Assembly: GCF_047238105.1 (NCBI RefSeq)
Contig: NZ_JBDFMD010000001.1
Location: 7,130,001 to 7,194,000 of the forward strand
Source: Paenibacillus_D sp047238105
GTDB taxonomy: Bacteria > Bacillota > Bacilli > Paenibacillales > Paenibacillaceae
DNA: 64,000 bases
Direction: 5' to 3'
The notes under the pieces were generated by a model. That model worked only from the letters and a program-made list of their open reading frames with translations. It searched no databases and was not told the origin of the DNA. Shown here piece by piece: positions 7,153-14,583 of this stretch. The position numbers and the translations under genes are program-made. Numbering within the stretch: position 1 is the first letter of the stretch; each line of letters begins with the position of its first letter.

Positions 7153-8750
7153 ATATTGCGGTAAAAGGCGACCTGATCCACATCCGCCCATTGTGTGGAG
7201 GCGCTATTGGCGGTGTAAAAACCGATCGTCGCCTTGCCGTTCGTCACTTGAATATCCGGAATCGTAACCTGTGTCCATGCCGTTGTGACTGGACACGCTG
7301 TCTGGCGCAAGGCGCCTCCATAATCTTTGACTTCCATAATGCAGCTGGTCTGGCCGCCGCTGCTGCGCATGCGCGCAGTCATCGTGTAGACGCCGTCATC
7401 GAGCCCCGTAATCGTCTGCCCGATATAGGCGCTGGCCGGGCCGCTCGTGCCCGCCAGTCCGATAAAATAAGCCCCGTGAGCCGCAGGAATTCCGACGCCG
7501 TCATTGGCCCCATGGATATGGATCCGCTGCGGGTAATCGTCGCCGTACGTCGTCCAACCGGTCACATTGGCCGTTTCAAAGCTGGGGTTGTTCACCAGAT
7601 TGGTCTGTGCCGGCGTCATCGTATGTCCGAACCGGAGATAGATACCGCTTGCCGGATGGGTAGCACTGGTGATAGCCACGACACGCGTCGAGTCGACGGT
7701 CATCAGCGCATTCCAGTTCGAAGAGGCGGTGTCGGAGACAGGGAAGACGTTGTACTTGTGCTCCCAGGTCGCCCCGTTGTTCGAGCTGATCATGGTGTGC
7801 ATCGACGTATAGGGATCTCCCGTATTCGCGCTGCTCTCATCCGTCTGAAACGCTGCAATCAGCCGGCCATCTGCAAGCTTGGCGATGAATGGCGCGCCTG
7901 CTTTTTTGCCCGTGCTGTTCGGGACGTAAAGGGTTTGGCGGGGCCCTGACCAATCCCAGCCGTCTGCCGAGATTTTGAACTTGATGACGAACGGGTGTCC
8001 GGGGACATCGGACGCTTCGAAAACCATCATATAGCGGCCGTCATTCATCCGGGTGATGACCGGCATGCCGTCCCGGGATCCCGCTGCTACGCCGTCGCTG
8101 AGCGTCGTACGTGCGCCCCAGCCGCTGCCGGTCCAAGGCTTCATATACAGATTCTGTTGACCGGTGGTACCTACGGCGGCGGGGCTATCATCGGCATATA
8201 GTACGGCAATCGTGCTGCCGATCATCTCCAGATGAGGTTCCCACACTCCCTTGAACGAGTTTGCGGTAGCCGAAGCGATCTGACCGCCCGGCAGGTCGCT
8301 CCAGGTGTGGCCGCCATCCGTGCTTCTGCGCACATGAAGCGATGTATCGTAGACCGAGCCTGTCTGCACAACATGGCGATAAGCGAGCCAGATCTCGCCG
8401 CTCGGCAGCACCAGCATCTGACCGTTGCCGACATTGCCGTCCGGGCGGCTGACCGCGGTGACCGGTGCGCTCCAGGTGTGGCCGCTATCTGTTGTGCGCG
8501 TCACCACGATTCGCGTATGGCCGCCGCCAGCATTCGTATCAAAGGACATGAGCCATTCATTGGGACTGCGCTTGACGATGCGCGGGTACCAGACACCGCC
8601 GGACGGCGGCGTATATACGGTAACCGAATCGCTTGCCCAAGCCAGGCCCGATGACGCGGCATACACCCGGGGGGAGGGGACCAGTACAGACAGGCAGGCG
8701 AAGGCGACAATCCCAGCGAGGGACATGCGCAACATTTTTTTGACCATCAT
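7149..8750 (-). CDS. Secreted sialidase-fold (BNR/Asp-box) glycan hydrolase
   Basis: About 533 residues. The start is placed at the ATG at 8750, five bases after AAGGAGG, rather than at 8768, whose codons overlap that site. A signal peptide follows (KKMLRM, hydrophobic core, cleavage near VYA-AS). The body is a six-bladed-propeller-type sialidase fold with Asp boxes TTDSGHTWS and STDGGHTWS and a weaker SSNNGATWE. From about residue 385 a second beta-sandwich domain follows (NLVNNPSFETANVTGWTTYG to VDQVAFYRN), a carbohydrate-binding-module-like domain. Likely an extracellular exo-sialidase or related glycosidase; substrate specificity is not certain because the arginine triad was not mapped. 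The frame ends just before the lectin domain, probably by a two-base slip. A cre box lies about 30 bases upstream. Confidence 0.82.
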   Translation of the reverse strand: MMVKKMLRMSLAGIVAFACLSVLVPSPRVYAASSGLAWASDSVTVYTPPSGGVWYPRIVKRSPNEWLMSFDTNAGGGHTRIVVTRTTDSGHTWSAPVTAVSRPDGNVGNGQMLVLPSGEIWLAYRHVVQTGSVYDTSLHVRRSTDGGHTWSDLPGGQIASATANSFKGVWEPHLEMIGSTIAVLYADDSPAAVGTTGQQNLYMKPWTGSGWGARTTLSDGVAAGSRDGMPVITRMNDGRYMMVFEASDVPGHPFVIKFKISADGWDWSGPRQTLYVPNSTGKKAGAPFIAKLADGRLIAAFQTDESSANTGDPYTSMHTMISSNNGATWEHKYNVFPVSDTASSNWNALMTVDSTRVVAITSATHPASGIYLRFGHTMTPAQTNLVNNPSFETANVTGWTTYGDDYPQRIHIHGANDGVGIPAAHGAYFIGLAGTSGPASAYIGQTITGLDDGVYTMTARMRSSGGQTSCIMEVKDYGGALRQTACPVTTAWTQVTIPDIQVTNGKATIGFYTANSASTQWADVDQVAFYRNI

Positions 8751-8778
8751 TAAAACCTCCTTAGCCATTCATTTATTT

Positions 8779-8794
8779 TGGAAAGCGCTTTCTC
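8779..8794. promoter_or_regulatory. Catabolite-responsive element (cre)
   Basis: TGGAAAGCGCTTTCTC closely matches the CcpA operator and contains the palindrome GAAAGCGCTTTC. It lies in the divergent intergenic region, 29 bases before the sialidase start and about 100 bases before the GntR-type regulator, so it most likely places the sialidase under carbon catabolite repression. Confidence 0.75.
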
Positions 8795-8829
8795 GTGTGA
8801 ATTGTAACGCAAAGGTGCTAAAATAAGAT

Positions 8830-8848
8830 ATACTAAATAGCGGATATT
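8830..8848. promoter_or_regulatory. Putative operator of the GntR/LacI-type regulators (copy 1)
   Basis: ATACTAAATAGCGGATATT is identical in 16 of 19 positions to 11276-11294, the other copy standing before the sugar ABC operon. A weaker version (ATACTAAGCATAAAGTAG) occurs at about 10157-10174 before the second regulator. Position and repetition suggest an operator for the two paralogous regulators. Confidence 0.5.
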
Positions 8849-8890
8849 TTTGCGCAAGATACCTGATTCCAACGGAACGAGGAGCCTAAA

Positions 8891-9949
8891 ATGCACCCAT
8901 TATATAAACGCATACAAGAGGAGATCCGGCAGCGGATCCGCTCTGGCGAGCTAAGACCAGGCGATATGCTGCCTTCGGAGAAGACACTCGCCGCTCAATA
9001 TAATGTAAGTCAGATTACGAGTAAAAACGCCCTCAACGGTCTGGTGGAGGAAGGACTGCTGGTACGCTTCCGCGGTAAAGGAACTTTTGTGCGCGAGTCG
9101 GATGCCCGTTCAGTCGAGAAAGGACAGGGAGCCAGCGAGCCTCAGGTGTCCGTAGCGCTCATCCTGCCTACGATGAAGACCCGGGTCGATCAGCGTCTGC
9201 TGGATGCACTGGAGAAATACGCATCGGCTGCCCAATATGAGTTATTGATCCGCATCACTAGAGAGTCACAGCGTGAGGAAGCCCGGGCGATCGAACGATT
9301 CCGCGACAGGGGAGTGAACGGTTTTATCGTATTCCCGGTGGAGCAGGAGAATTATAATGACGCCATCCTGAGGCTGTCGCTCGACCGGGTGCCGCTCGTC
9401 CTGATCGACCGGTTCCTGAAAGAAATCCGTACCTACAGCGTAAGCTCGGATAATACCGGCGGGACCTGTGAAGCGATCTCAGCGCTGCTCTCCGAGGGCC
9501 ATCGCCGGATCGTCTACATATCAACAGAGATCGCTAACACGGTAACAGAGGAACGTGCCAAAGGCTATGAGAAGGCGTTTACCCGGCAAGAGCTTCCGAT
9601 CGACAAGACCTTATGGTGTCTGCTGCCGTTGGCTACGATAGCCGAGGGCGAGGCCCGGGCAGCGATCCGACAGTTTCTTGGGGAGCGCCAGGACGTGACG
9701 GCTGTATTTGCTGCTAACGCAGAGCTTGCAAGGGATGCACGCCACGCGATCGATACCTTATGGTCTGCGGAGGAGGCCGCGCCAAAACTGGTCTCCTTCG
9801 ACAATCCCGATCTGGTCGGTACGCCCTATATTAGCCAACAGGAAGACAAGATGGCCAGCGTAGCTGTCCAATTGCTTTCGGAGCAGTTGGGGGGCGTCCA
9901 TGAGCCAAGACGTGTTGTCGTCCCGGTTCATTATCATCCGCACGCATAA
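8891..9949 (+). CDS. GntR-HTH / LacI-type sugar-binding transcriptional regulator (paralogue 1)
   Basis: A 352-residue chimera. The N-terminal winged helix of the GntR type (residues 1-72; LRPGDMLPSEKTLAAQYNVSQITSKNALNGLVEEGLL and GKGTFV) is joined to a LacI/periplasmic-binding-protein-like ligand domain (from about residue 88; VALILPTMKTRVDQRLL, then VNGFIVFPVEQENYND and VPLVLIDRF). This is the AraR-like design, in which a sugar releases the repressor from DNA. It is divergent from the sialidase and 236 bases before a close paralogue. ATG start with GAGGAG upstream. Likely ligand is a mono- or oligosaccharide released by the neighbouring glycosidases; the exact effector is not visible. Confidence 0.87.
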   Translation: MHPLYKRIQEEIRQRIRSGELRPGDMLPSEKTLAAQYNVSQITSKNALNGLVEEGLLVRFRGKGTFVRESDARSVEKGQGASEPQVSVALILPTMKTRVDQRLLDALEKYASAAQYELLIRITRESQREEARAIERFRDRGVNGFIVFPVEQENYNDAILRLSLDRVPLVLIDRFLKEIRTYSVSSDNTGGTCEAISALLSEGHRRIVYISTEIANTVTEERAKGYEKAFTRQELPIDKTLWCLLPLATIAEGEARAAIRQFLGERQDVTAVFAANAELARDARHAIDTLWSAEEAAPKLVSFDNPDLVGTPYISQQEDKMASVAVQLLSEQLGGVHEPRRVVVPVHYHPHA

Positions 9950-9978
9950 GCTCGTGCCGTATCCGTTTCATCTGATGG

Positions 9979-10017
9979 ACTGCCGGCTTCCTGACTGGAA
10001 GCTAGGCAGTTTTTTTT
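9979..10017 (+). terminator. Intrinsic terminator after regulator 1
   Basis: ACTGCCGGCTTCC, a short loop and GGAAGCTAGGCAGT form a strong hairpin with an A/C mismatch region, followed by a run of eight T. Confidence 0.88.
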
Positions 10018-10080
10018 AATTTATAAGAATTTATATGTTTCACACGTATATCAGCTTATAAATCTCCGGAATGAAACTTG

Positions 10081-10121
10081 CGACGCCGCCAAAAGACGGC
10101 GTAGCTGTTTCACCTTGTTTA
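10081..10121. repeat. Dispersed intergenic repeat, copy D
   Basis: The segment GGCGTAGCTGTTTCACCTTG matches, with one or two differences, sequences at 18966-18985 and 23186-23205 (GGCGTAGCCGTTTCACCTTG). Here it overlaps a hairpin ACGCCG...CGGCGT. All copies are in intergenic DNA near gene ends. The intergenic stretch 9950-10185 otherwise holds only the terminator and an AT-rich promoter region. Confidence 0.5.
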
Positions 10122-10185
10122 CATCCATGATTAAAAGCATAATAATATATATAAATATACTAAGCATAAAGTAGGTGAGGTCATC

Positions 10186-11271
10186 TTGAAATCTCTACCG
10201 CTCTATAAGCAGATCCAACAGGACATCCGGCGGCTCATCACAATCGGGCGGCTGCGAGAAGGCGATCGCGTGCCTTCGGAGAAGGAGTTGGCCGAGAAGT
10301 ATAGAGTGAGCCAGATTACGAGTAAGAATGCCCTGCTAGGGCTGATGGAGGAAGGACTGCTCGTACGTATCCAGGGCAAAGGAACCTTTGTGCTAAGCCG
10401 CCCCGAAGCCGCACTGGAGCTGGATCCGCGTGCCAGTATGGGAGCGCTCGCATACCGCAGCGGCCGCATCGGACTCGTCTTGCCGACGATGAAAACCAGG
10501 GTCGATCAGCGCATCCTGGATTATATCGAGAAGCATGCTACCGCTGCCGGTTACGAAGTGCTGCTGAGGATCACCCGGGAGTCCCAGCAGGAGGAAGCCA
10601 GTGTCATCGCTTCATTCCTGAAGCAGGGCGTCGACGGTATCATCATCTTCCCGGTTGAGAACGAGACCTATAACGATTCGATCCTGAGGCTGTCGCTGGA
10701 TCGCTTTCCTTTCGTGTTCATCGACCGATATCTGAAAGGGATCAAGTCTTATAGCGTCAATTCGGATAATATCGGAGGCGCACGCGAGGCTGTTGAACGG
10801 CTGCTGGCAAAAGGGCACTCCGCCATCGCCTTCATCTCGCCGGAGATCACCAACACGGTGACGGAGGAGCGGGCGCTTGGTCTGGAGCAGGTGTTTCTGG
10901 AACGGCGGGCGTCTATTGATAAAACACTCTGGTGCCTGCTGCCGCTTGATAATATTGCCTCGGGCCGGGCCGAACAGACGATGGCTGCCTTTCTGGCAGA
11001 CCGCCCGGAAGTGACCGCGATGATCACGGCGAATACGGAGCTCTGCCACTACGCCTGGAAAGCGGCTCATTCGCTGGGCAGACCAGTGCCCGGCGAGCTG
11101 GAGCTGGTTACCTTCGATTCCCCGGATCTGCCGGGAATCTCGTATATCCGCCAGAATGAGGAGGAGATGTGCCGATTGACGATGGAACTTCTAGTGGAGC
11201 AAATCAACGGCAAGTATGAGATGCGACGGTTGATTGTTCCCGTAGATTATGTAGAAGCTCCGAAACTATAA
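10186..11271 (+). CDS. GntR-HTH / LacI-type sugar-binding transcriptional regulator (paralogue 2)
   Basis: A 361-residue protein with the same layout as the regulator at 8891-9949 and high similarity throughout: KSLPLYKQIQQDIRRLI start, LPSEKELAEKYRVSQITSKNALLGLMEEGLL helix-turn-helix and wing, then the LacI-like effector domain (IGLVLPTMKTRVDQRIL, SLDRFPFVFIDRYLKGIKSY). TTG start, preceded by TAGGTGAGG. The two arose by tandem duplication. It lies just before the sugar importer operon and its stop is followed after four bases by a copy of the shared putative operator, so it probably controls that operon and perhaps itself. Confidence 0.87.
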   Translation: MKSLPLYKQIQQDIRRLITIGRLREGDRVPSEKELAEKYRVSQITSKNALLGLMEEGLLVRIQGKGTFVLSRPEAALELDPRASMGALAYRSGRIGLVLPTMKTRVDQRILDYIEKHATAAGYEVLLRITRESQQEEASVIASFLKQGVDGIIIFPVENETYNDSILRLSLDRFPFVFIDRYLKGIKSYSVNSDNIGGAREAVERLLAKGHSAIAFISPEITNTVTEERALGLEQVFLERRASIDKTLWCLLPLDNIASGRAEQTMAAFLADRPEVTAMITANTELCHYAWKAAHSLGRPVPGELELVTFDSPDLPGISYIRQNEEEMCRLTMELLVEQINGKYEMRRLIVPVDYVEAPKL

Positions 11272-11275
11272 TTTT

Positions 11276-11340
11276 ATACTAAATAAGAGATATTAAATTA
11301 TATTAAGTTATAATAAAATTTCATTGTAAAGCGCTTTCAA
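11276..11340 (+). promoter_or_regulatory. Promoter region of the sugar importer operon: putative operator, -10 box and cre
   Basis: ATACTAAATAAGAGATATT at 11276-11294 repeats the site at 8830-8848. A TATAAT at 11310-11315 is a likely -10 box. Immediately downstream, TTGTAAAGCGCTTTCAA at 11324-11340 is a near-palindromic cre (CcpA site), placed where it would block transcription start or elongation. The arrangement predicts specific repression by the GntR/LacI-type regulators plus general catabolite repression. Confidence 0.65.
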
Positions 11341-11370
11341 ATATGACATTGGAAAGAAGAGGGGATTCTT

Positions 11371-12744
11371 GTGAAGCGAAATGGCATGTGGATGGGATCA
11401 GTTGTGTTATCGGGGATGTTAGCACTTACCGCTTGCAGCGGCAACAATGCACCAGAGAACACTACGGCACCGCCATCCGGTACCGACACTCCGCAGAACG
11501 TATCGACAGAAGGGACAAAAGAGCCGGTTACGATCGAATTCATGGGTCATGGCAATCCAAATGAGAAAAAAATCTTCGAAGCGTTGATAGCGGCCTTTGA
11601 AGATGAGAACCCCAATGTTACGGTGAAGTACACCTCCGTACCGCCGGGAGAATACTCGCAGAAGCTCACGACGCTCGTCAGTTCAGGCAAGGCTCCAGAC
11701 GTATTCTATGTAGGCGGCTCGGAATTTTACCGGTTTGCCGAAGCCGGTACCCTGCTGAACATCCAGTCTCACCTGGATCAGACCGACCTGTTCAATCCCG
11801 ACAATGTATGGCCGCAGGCGCTGGACCGCTACCGTTATGACGGATCAAGCGTCGGCGCAGGCGATCTGTACGGATTGCCCAAGGATGTCGGGCCGTGGGC
11901 CTTCGTCTACAACAAAACCTTGTTCGATGAGGCGGGCATCGAGCCGCCGCCGGCGGAAGCGGGCGCCTGGACATGGAATGAGTTCCTAGATGCAGCTAAG
12001 GAGCTGACCGTGGACGAGAATGGAGACGGCAAGCCTGACCAATATGGCGTAGGCGCTTACAGTCTGGAATCCGCTGTGTGGGCCAATGGCGGCCAATACA
12101 TCGATTATGAAAGCGGCACAGTGCTCGTGGATCAGCCTGAATTCTACGAAGCGATGCAATTCGTGGCTGACTTGTCGCTTAAGCACAACGTAAGTCCAAA
12201 CCAGGAAGCGGAGCAGGCACTCAACGCCTATACACGCTTCCTGAATGGCAAGCTTGCGATGTTTGCGATGGGGCCATGGGATCAGCCGGCGTTCTGGGAG
12301 CTGCCGTTTGAGTGGGATATCGCAGCCTGGCCGGCCAGCCCGTCGACTGGCGAGACGGCTACCTGGCTCGGCTCGATGGGCTTCGCGATCTCGGCAAAAT
12401 CCGCGCATCCGCAGGAAGCGTTCGACCTGGCGGCATTCCTGTCGCTGGATGAAGACGGACAGCGTGAGAACTACCAGCTCGGCCAAGCGGTGCCCAATCT
12501 GATCGACATGGCAACTGGCGAATTCATGGAGAGCGATAAGGCGCCGGCTACCCGTCAGGTGTTCATCGACATCATCCAGGACTACGGCCGTGCCGATGTG
12601 CCAGCCTACTCCAAGGACACCCAATGGCTGGATACGTTCTTGCAGGACGCGAGCAAGGTATGGAATGGCACAATGTCGGCTCAGGATTTCACCGCTGAGA
12701 TCAAGCCGAAGCTGCAGGAGCTCTACGACAAAGGCAATAAGTAA
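11371..12744 (+). CDS. Sugar ABC transporter substrate-binding lipoprotein
   Basis: A 457-residue extracellular solute-binding protein of family 1. The N-terminus is a lipoprotein signal with lipobox LTAC (cysteine about residue 22), then a Ser/Thr/Pro-rich linker and the fold beginning PVTIEFMGHGNPNEKKIFEALIAAFEDENPNVTV. The segments APDVFYVGGSEF, FVYNKTLFDEAG and GKLAMFAMGPWDQPAFWE are typical. It delivers a sugar or oligosaccharide to the two permeases that follow. GTG start at 11371 preceded by AAGAAGAGGGG. No ATPase gene is present in the operon, so a multipurpose MsmX-type ATPase encoded elsewhere is expected. Confidence 0.92.
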   Translation: MKRNGMWMGSVVLSGMLALTACSGNNAPENTTAPPSGTDTPQNVSTEGTKEPVTIEFMGHGNPNEKKIFEALIAAFEDENPNVTVKYTSVPPGEYSQKLTTLVSSGKAPDVFYVGGSEFYRFAEAGTLLNIQSHLDQTDLFNPDNVWPQALDRYRYDGSSVGAGDLYGLPKDVGPWAFVYNKTLFDEAGIEPPPAEAGAWTWNEFLDAAKELTVDENGDGKPDQYGVGAYSLESAVWANGGQYIDYESGTVLVDQPEFYEAMQFVADLSLKHNVSPNQEAEQALNAYTRFLNGKLAMFAMGPWDQPAFWELPFEWDIAAWPASPSTGETATWLGSMGFAISAKSAHPQEAFDLAAFLSLDEDGQRENYQLGQAVPNLIDMATGEFMESDKAPATRQVFIDIIQDYGRADVPAYSKDTQWLDTFLQDASKVWNGTMSAQDFTAEIKPKLQELYDKGNK

Positions 12745-12837
12745 GACTGCAGGGGAGCGGCGGGGTGGTCCCGCCGTGATCCTCTCTTATGGCGGTTAAC
12801 GAACCGTCCGATGATTCCAGACGAAGGTGGAACGATT

Positions 12838-13731
12838 ATGAATGCGAAGCTCACCGGGTATCGAAGAAAGGAACTGGGCTGGCTGTATCTGTTTGTCGCG
12901 CCGCCGGTTCTGGGGTTCCTGATCTTCGGTCTTGCCCCTCTAATATTCTCCATCTATATCAGCTTTCAGAAATGGGATATGCTTACCGATCCGCAGTGGG
13001 TCGGACTGGGCAACTATACGGAGCTGCTCAAGGACGACAAAGTATTCAAGTCGATGTTCAACACGCTCTATCTGATGATCGGGATCCCGATCGGCATGAT
13101 CCTGTCACTGCTGCTCGCGATTCTGATGAACCGCAAATTCAGGGGAATCTCCTTCATGCGAACCATCTACTATTTGCCGGTAATCTCACCTATCATCGCG
13201 GTAGCTCTGCTGTGGCAGTGGATCCTCAACACCGACTATGGCCTGCTTAACAATTATCTTTGGGATGTATTCGGGATCCGCGGACCGAACTGGCTCGGCG
13301 ATCCGAATTGGGTCAAGCCGTCGCTTATCCTGATCGGGCTGTGGGGCGGGCTTGGCGGCAATATGGTGTTGTATCTGGCCGGTCTGCAATCCGTGTCCTC
13401 AACCTACTATGAAGCTGCAGATATCGACGGGGCCGGAGCGTGGCACAAATTTACGAAAATAACGGTTCCGCTGCTGACGCCGATTCATTTCTTCGTGCTT
13501 GTCATGGGCATTATCGGGGCCTTCCAGACGTTCAGTCAGATCTATGTCTTGGCGACGGACGGAGGTCCGGAATACAGCGGCGCAACCATTGTCTTTTATA
13601 TCTTCCAGCATGCATTCACGTACTTCAACATGGGTTATGCAAGTGCGGCAGCCTGGGTGCTCGGAGCCATTATATTTATTGTCACGCTGCTGCAATTCAA
13701 GCTATCTAAAAAATGGGTTTATTCGGATTAG
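12838..13731 (+). CDS. Sugar ABC transporter permease (MalF/UgpA type)
   Basis: About 297 residues with six transmembrane segments and the EAA motif YEAADIDGAGAWHKFTKITVPLLTP (about 203-227), which docks the ATPase. The start at ATG 12838 follows AAGGTGG by eight bases; the longer frame from 12811 lacks its own site. It follows the binding protein by 93 bases and precedes the second permease by 11. The first hydrophobic segment (YLFVAPPVLGFLIFGLAPL) is characteristic of carbohydrate importer permeases. Confidence 0.92.
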   Translation: MNAKLTGYRRKELGWLYLFVAPPVLGFLIFGLAPLIFSIYISFQKWDMLTDPQWVGLGNYTELLKDDKVFKSMFNTLYLMIGIPIGMILSLLLAILMNRKFRGISFMRTIYYLPVISPIIAVALLWQWILNTDYGLLNNYLWDVFGIRGPNWLGDPNWVKPSLILIGLWGGLGGNMVLYLAGLQSVSSTYYEAADIDGAGAWHKFTKITVPLLTPIHFFVLVMGIIGAFQTFSQIYVLATDGGPEYSGATIVFYIFQHAFTYFNMGYASAAAWVLGAIIFIVTLLQFKLSKKWVYSD

Positions 13732-13742
13732 GGGGTGTACCT

Positions 13743-14579
13743 GTGAAAAGAGAAAAAATCGCCGATCTGTGGGCGCTGTTAATCCTGCTTGCAGGCGCGA
13801 TATTTATGGTCGCGCCGTTCCTATGGACCGTCTCGACCTCGCTCAAAAGCCAGCGGATGATCTTCGATATGCCTCCCCAATGGATCCCGGACCCGGTCTC
13901 CTTCGCGAATTACCGGGATGTCTGGGGGCAGTCGCCGCTGCTGTACGGCTTCATGAACAGTCTCATCATCGTCGCCGCGGTTCTGACGATCGGCATGTTA
14001 GTCTCGGCTATGGCGGCATATGCATTCGGGAAGTTCGAATTTCCGTTCAAAGGCGTGCTGTTCATGGGGCTGCTCGGTACGATGATGATCCCGTACTCGG
14101 TCGTTATGATCCCGCAGTATATCGGGTTCTCCGAGCTGAACTGGGTCGATACGCTGCTGCCGCTCATCGTGCCAGGGTTGTTCGGCAACATCGTCGTCAT
14201 CTTCTTCATCCGGCAGTACCTGCAAGGGGCGCTGCCCAACGATCTGATCGAAGCGGCCAAAATCGACGGCTGCGGATTTTTCCGCACCTTCTGGAGCATT
14301 GCGATGCCGACGATGAAGCCCGCGCTTGCAGCGCAAGCCGCTCTTAGCTTCATGGGCATCTGGAACGACTTCCTGGGGCCGCTCATCTACCTGCACACCC
14401 CAGAGAAGCAGACGATACAAGTACTGATCGCTTCGATGCAGGCGCTGTATATTAGCCAATCGAACTATCCGATGATTATGGCTGCGGCTGTCATCGCGAT
14501 GATTCCGGTAATCGTAGTTTTCTTCTTCTGTCAGCGCTATTTCATCGAATCCTTGGCGATTAGCGGGATTAAAGGTTAA
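13743..14579 (+). CDS. Sugar ABC transporter permease (MalG/UgpE type)
   Basis: About 278 residues with six transmembrane segments and the EAA motif IEAAKIDGCGFFRTFWSIAMPTMKPALAA; it ends in the usual GIKG. Start GTG 13743 after GGGGGTG; the track from 13713 would overlap the previous gene and has no site. The GH43 lipoprotein gene begins four bases after its stop, so transport and glycan cleavage are co-transcribed. Confidence 0.92.
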   Translation: MKREKIADLWALLILLAGAIFMVAPFLWTVSTSLKSQRMIFDMPPQWIPDPVSFANYRDVWGQSPLLYGFMNSLIIVAAVLTIGMLVSAMAAYAFGKFEFPFKGVLFMGLLGTMMIPYSVVMIPQYIGFSELNWVDTLLPLIVPGLFGNIVVIFFIRQYLQGALPNDLIEAAKIDGCGFFRTFWSIAMPTMKPALAAQAALSFMGIWNDFLGPLIYLHTPEKQTIQVLIASMQALYISQSNYPMIMAAAVIAMIPVIVVFFFCQRYFIESLAISGIKG

Positions 14580-14583
14580 TGGC

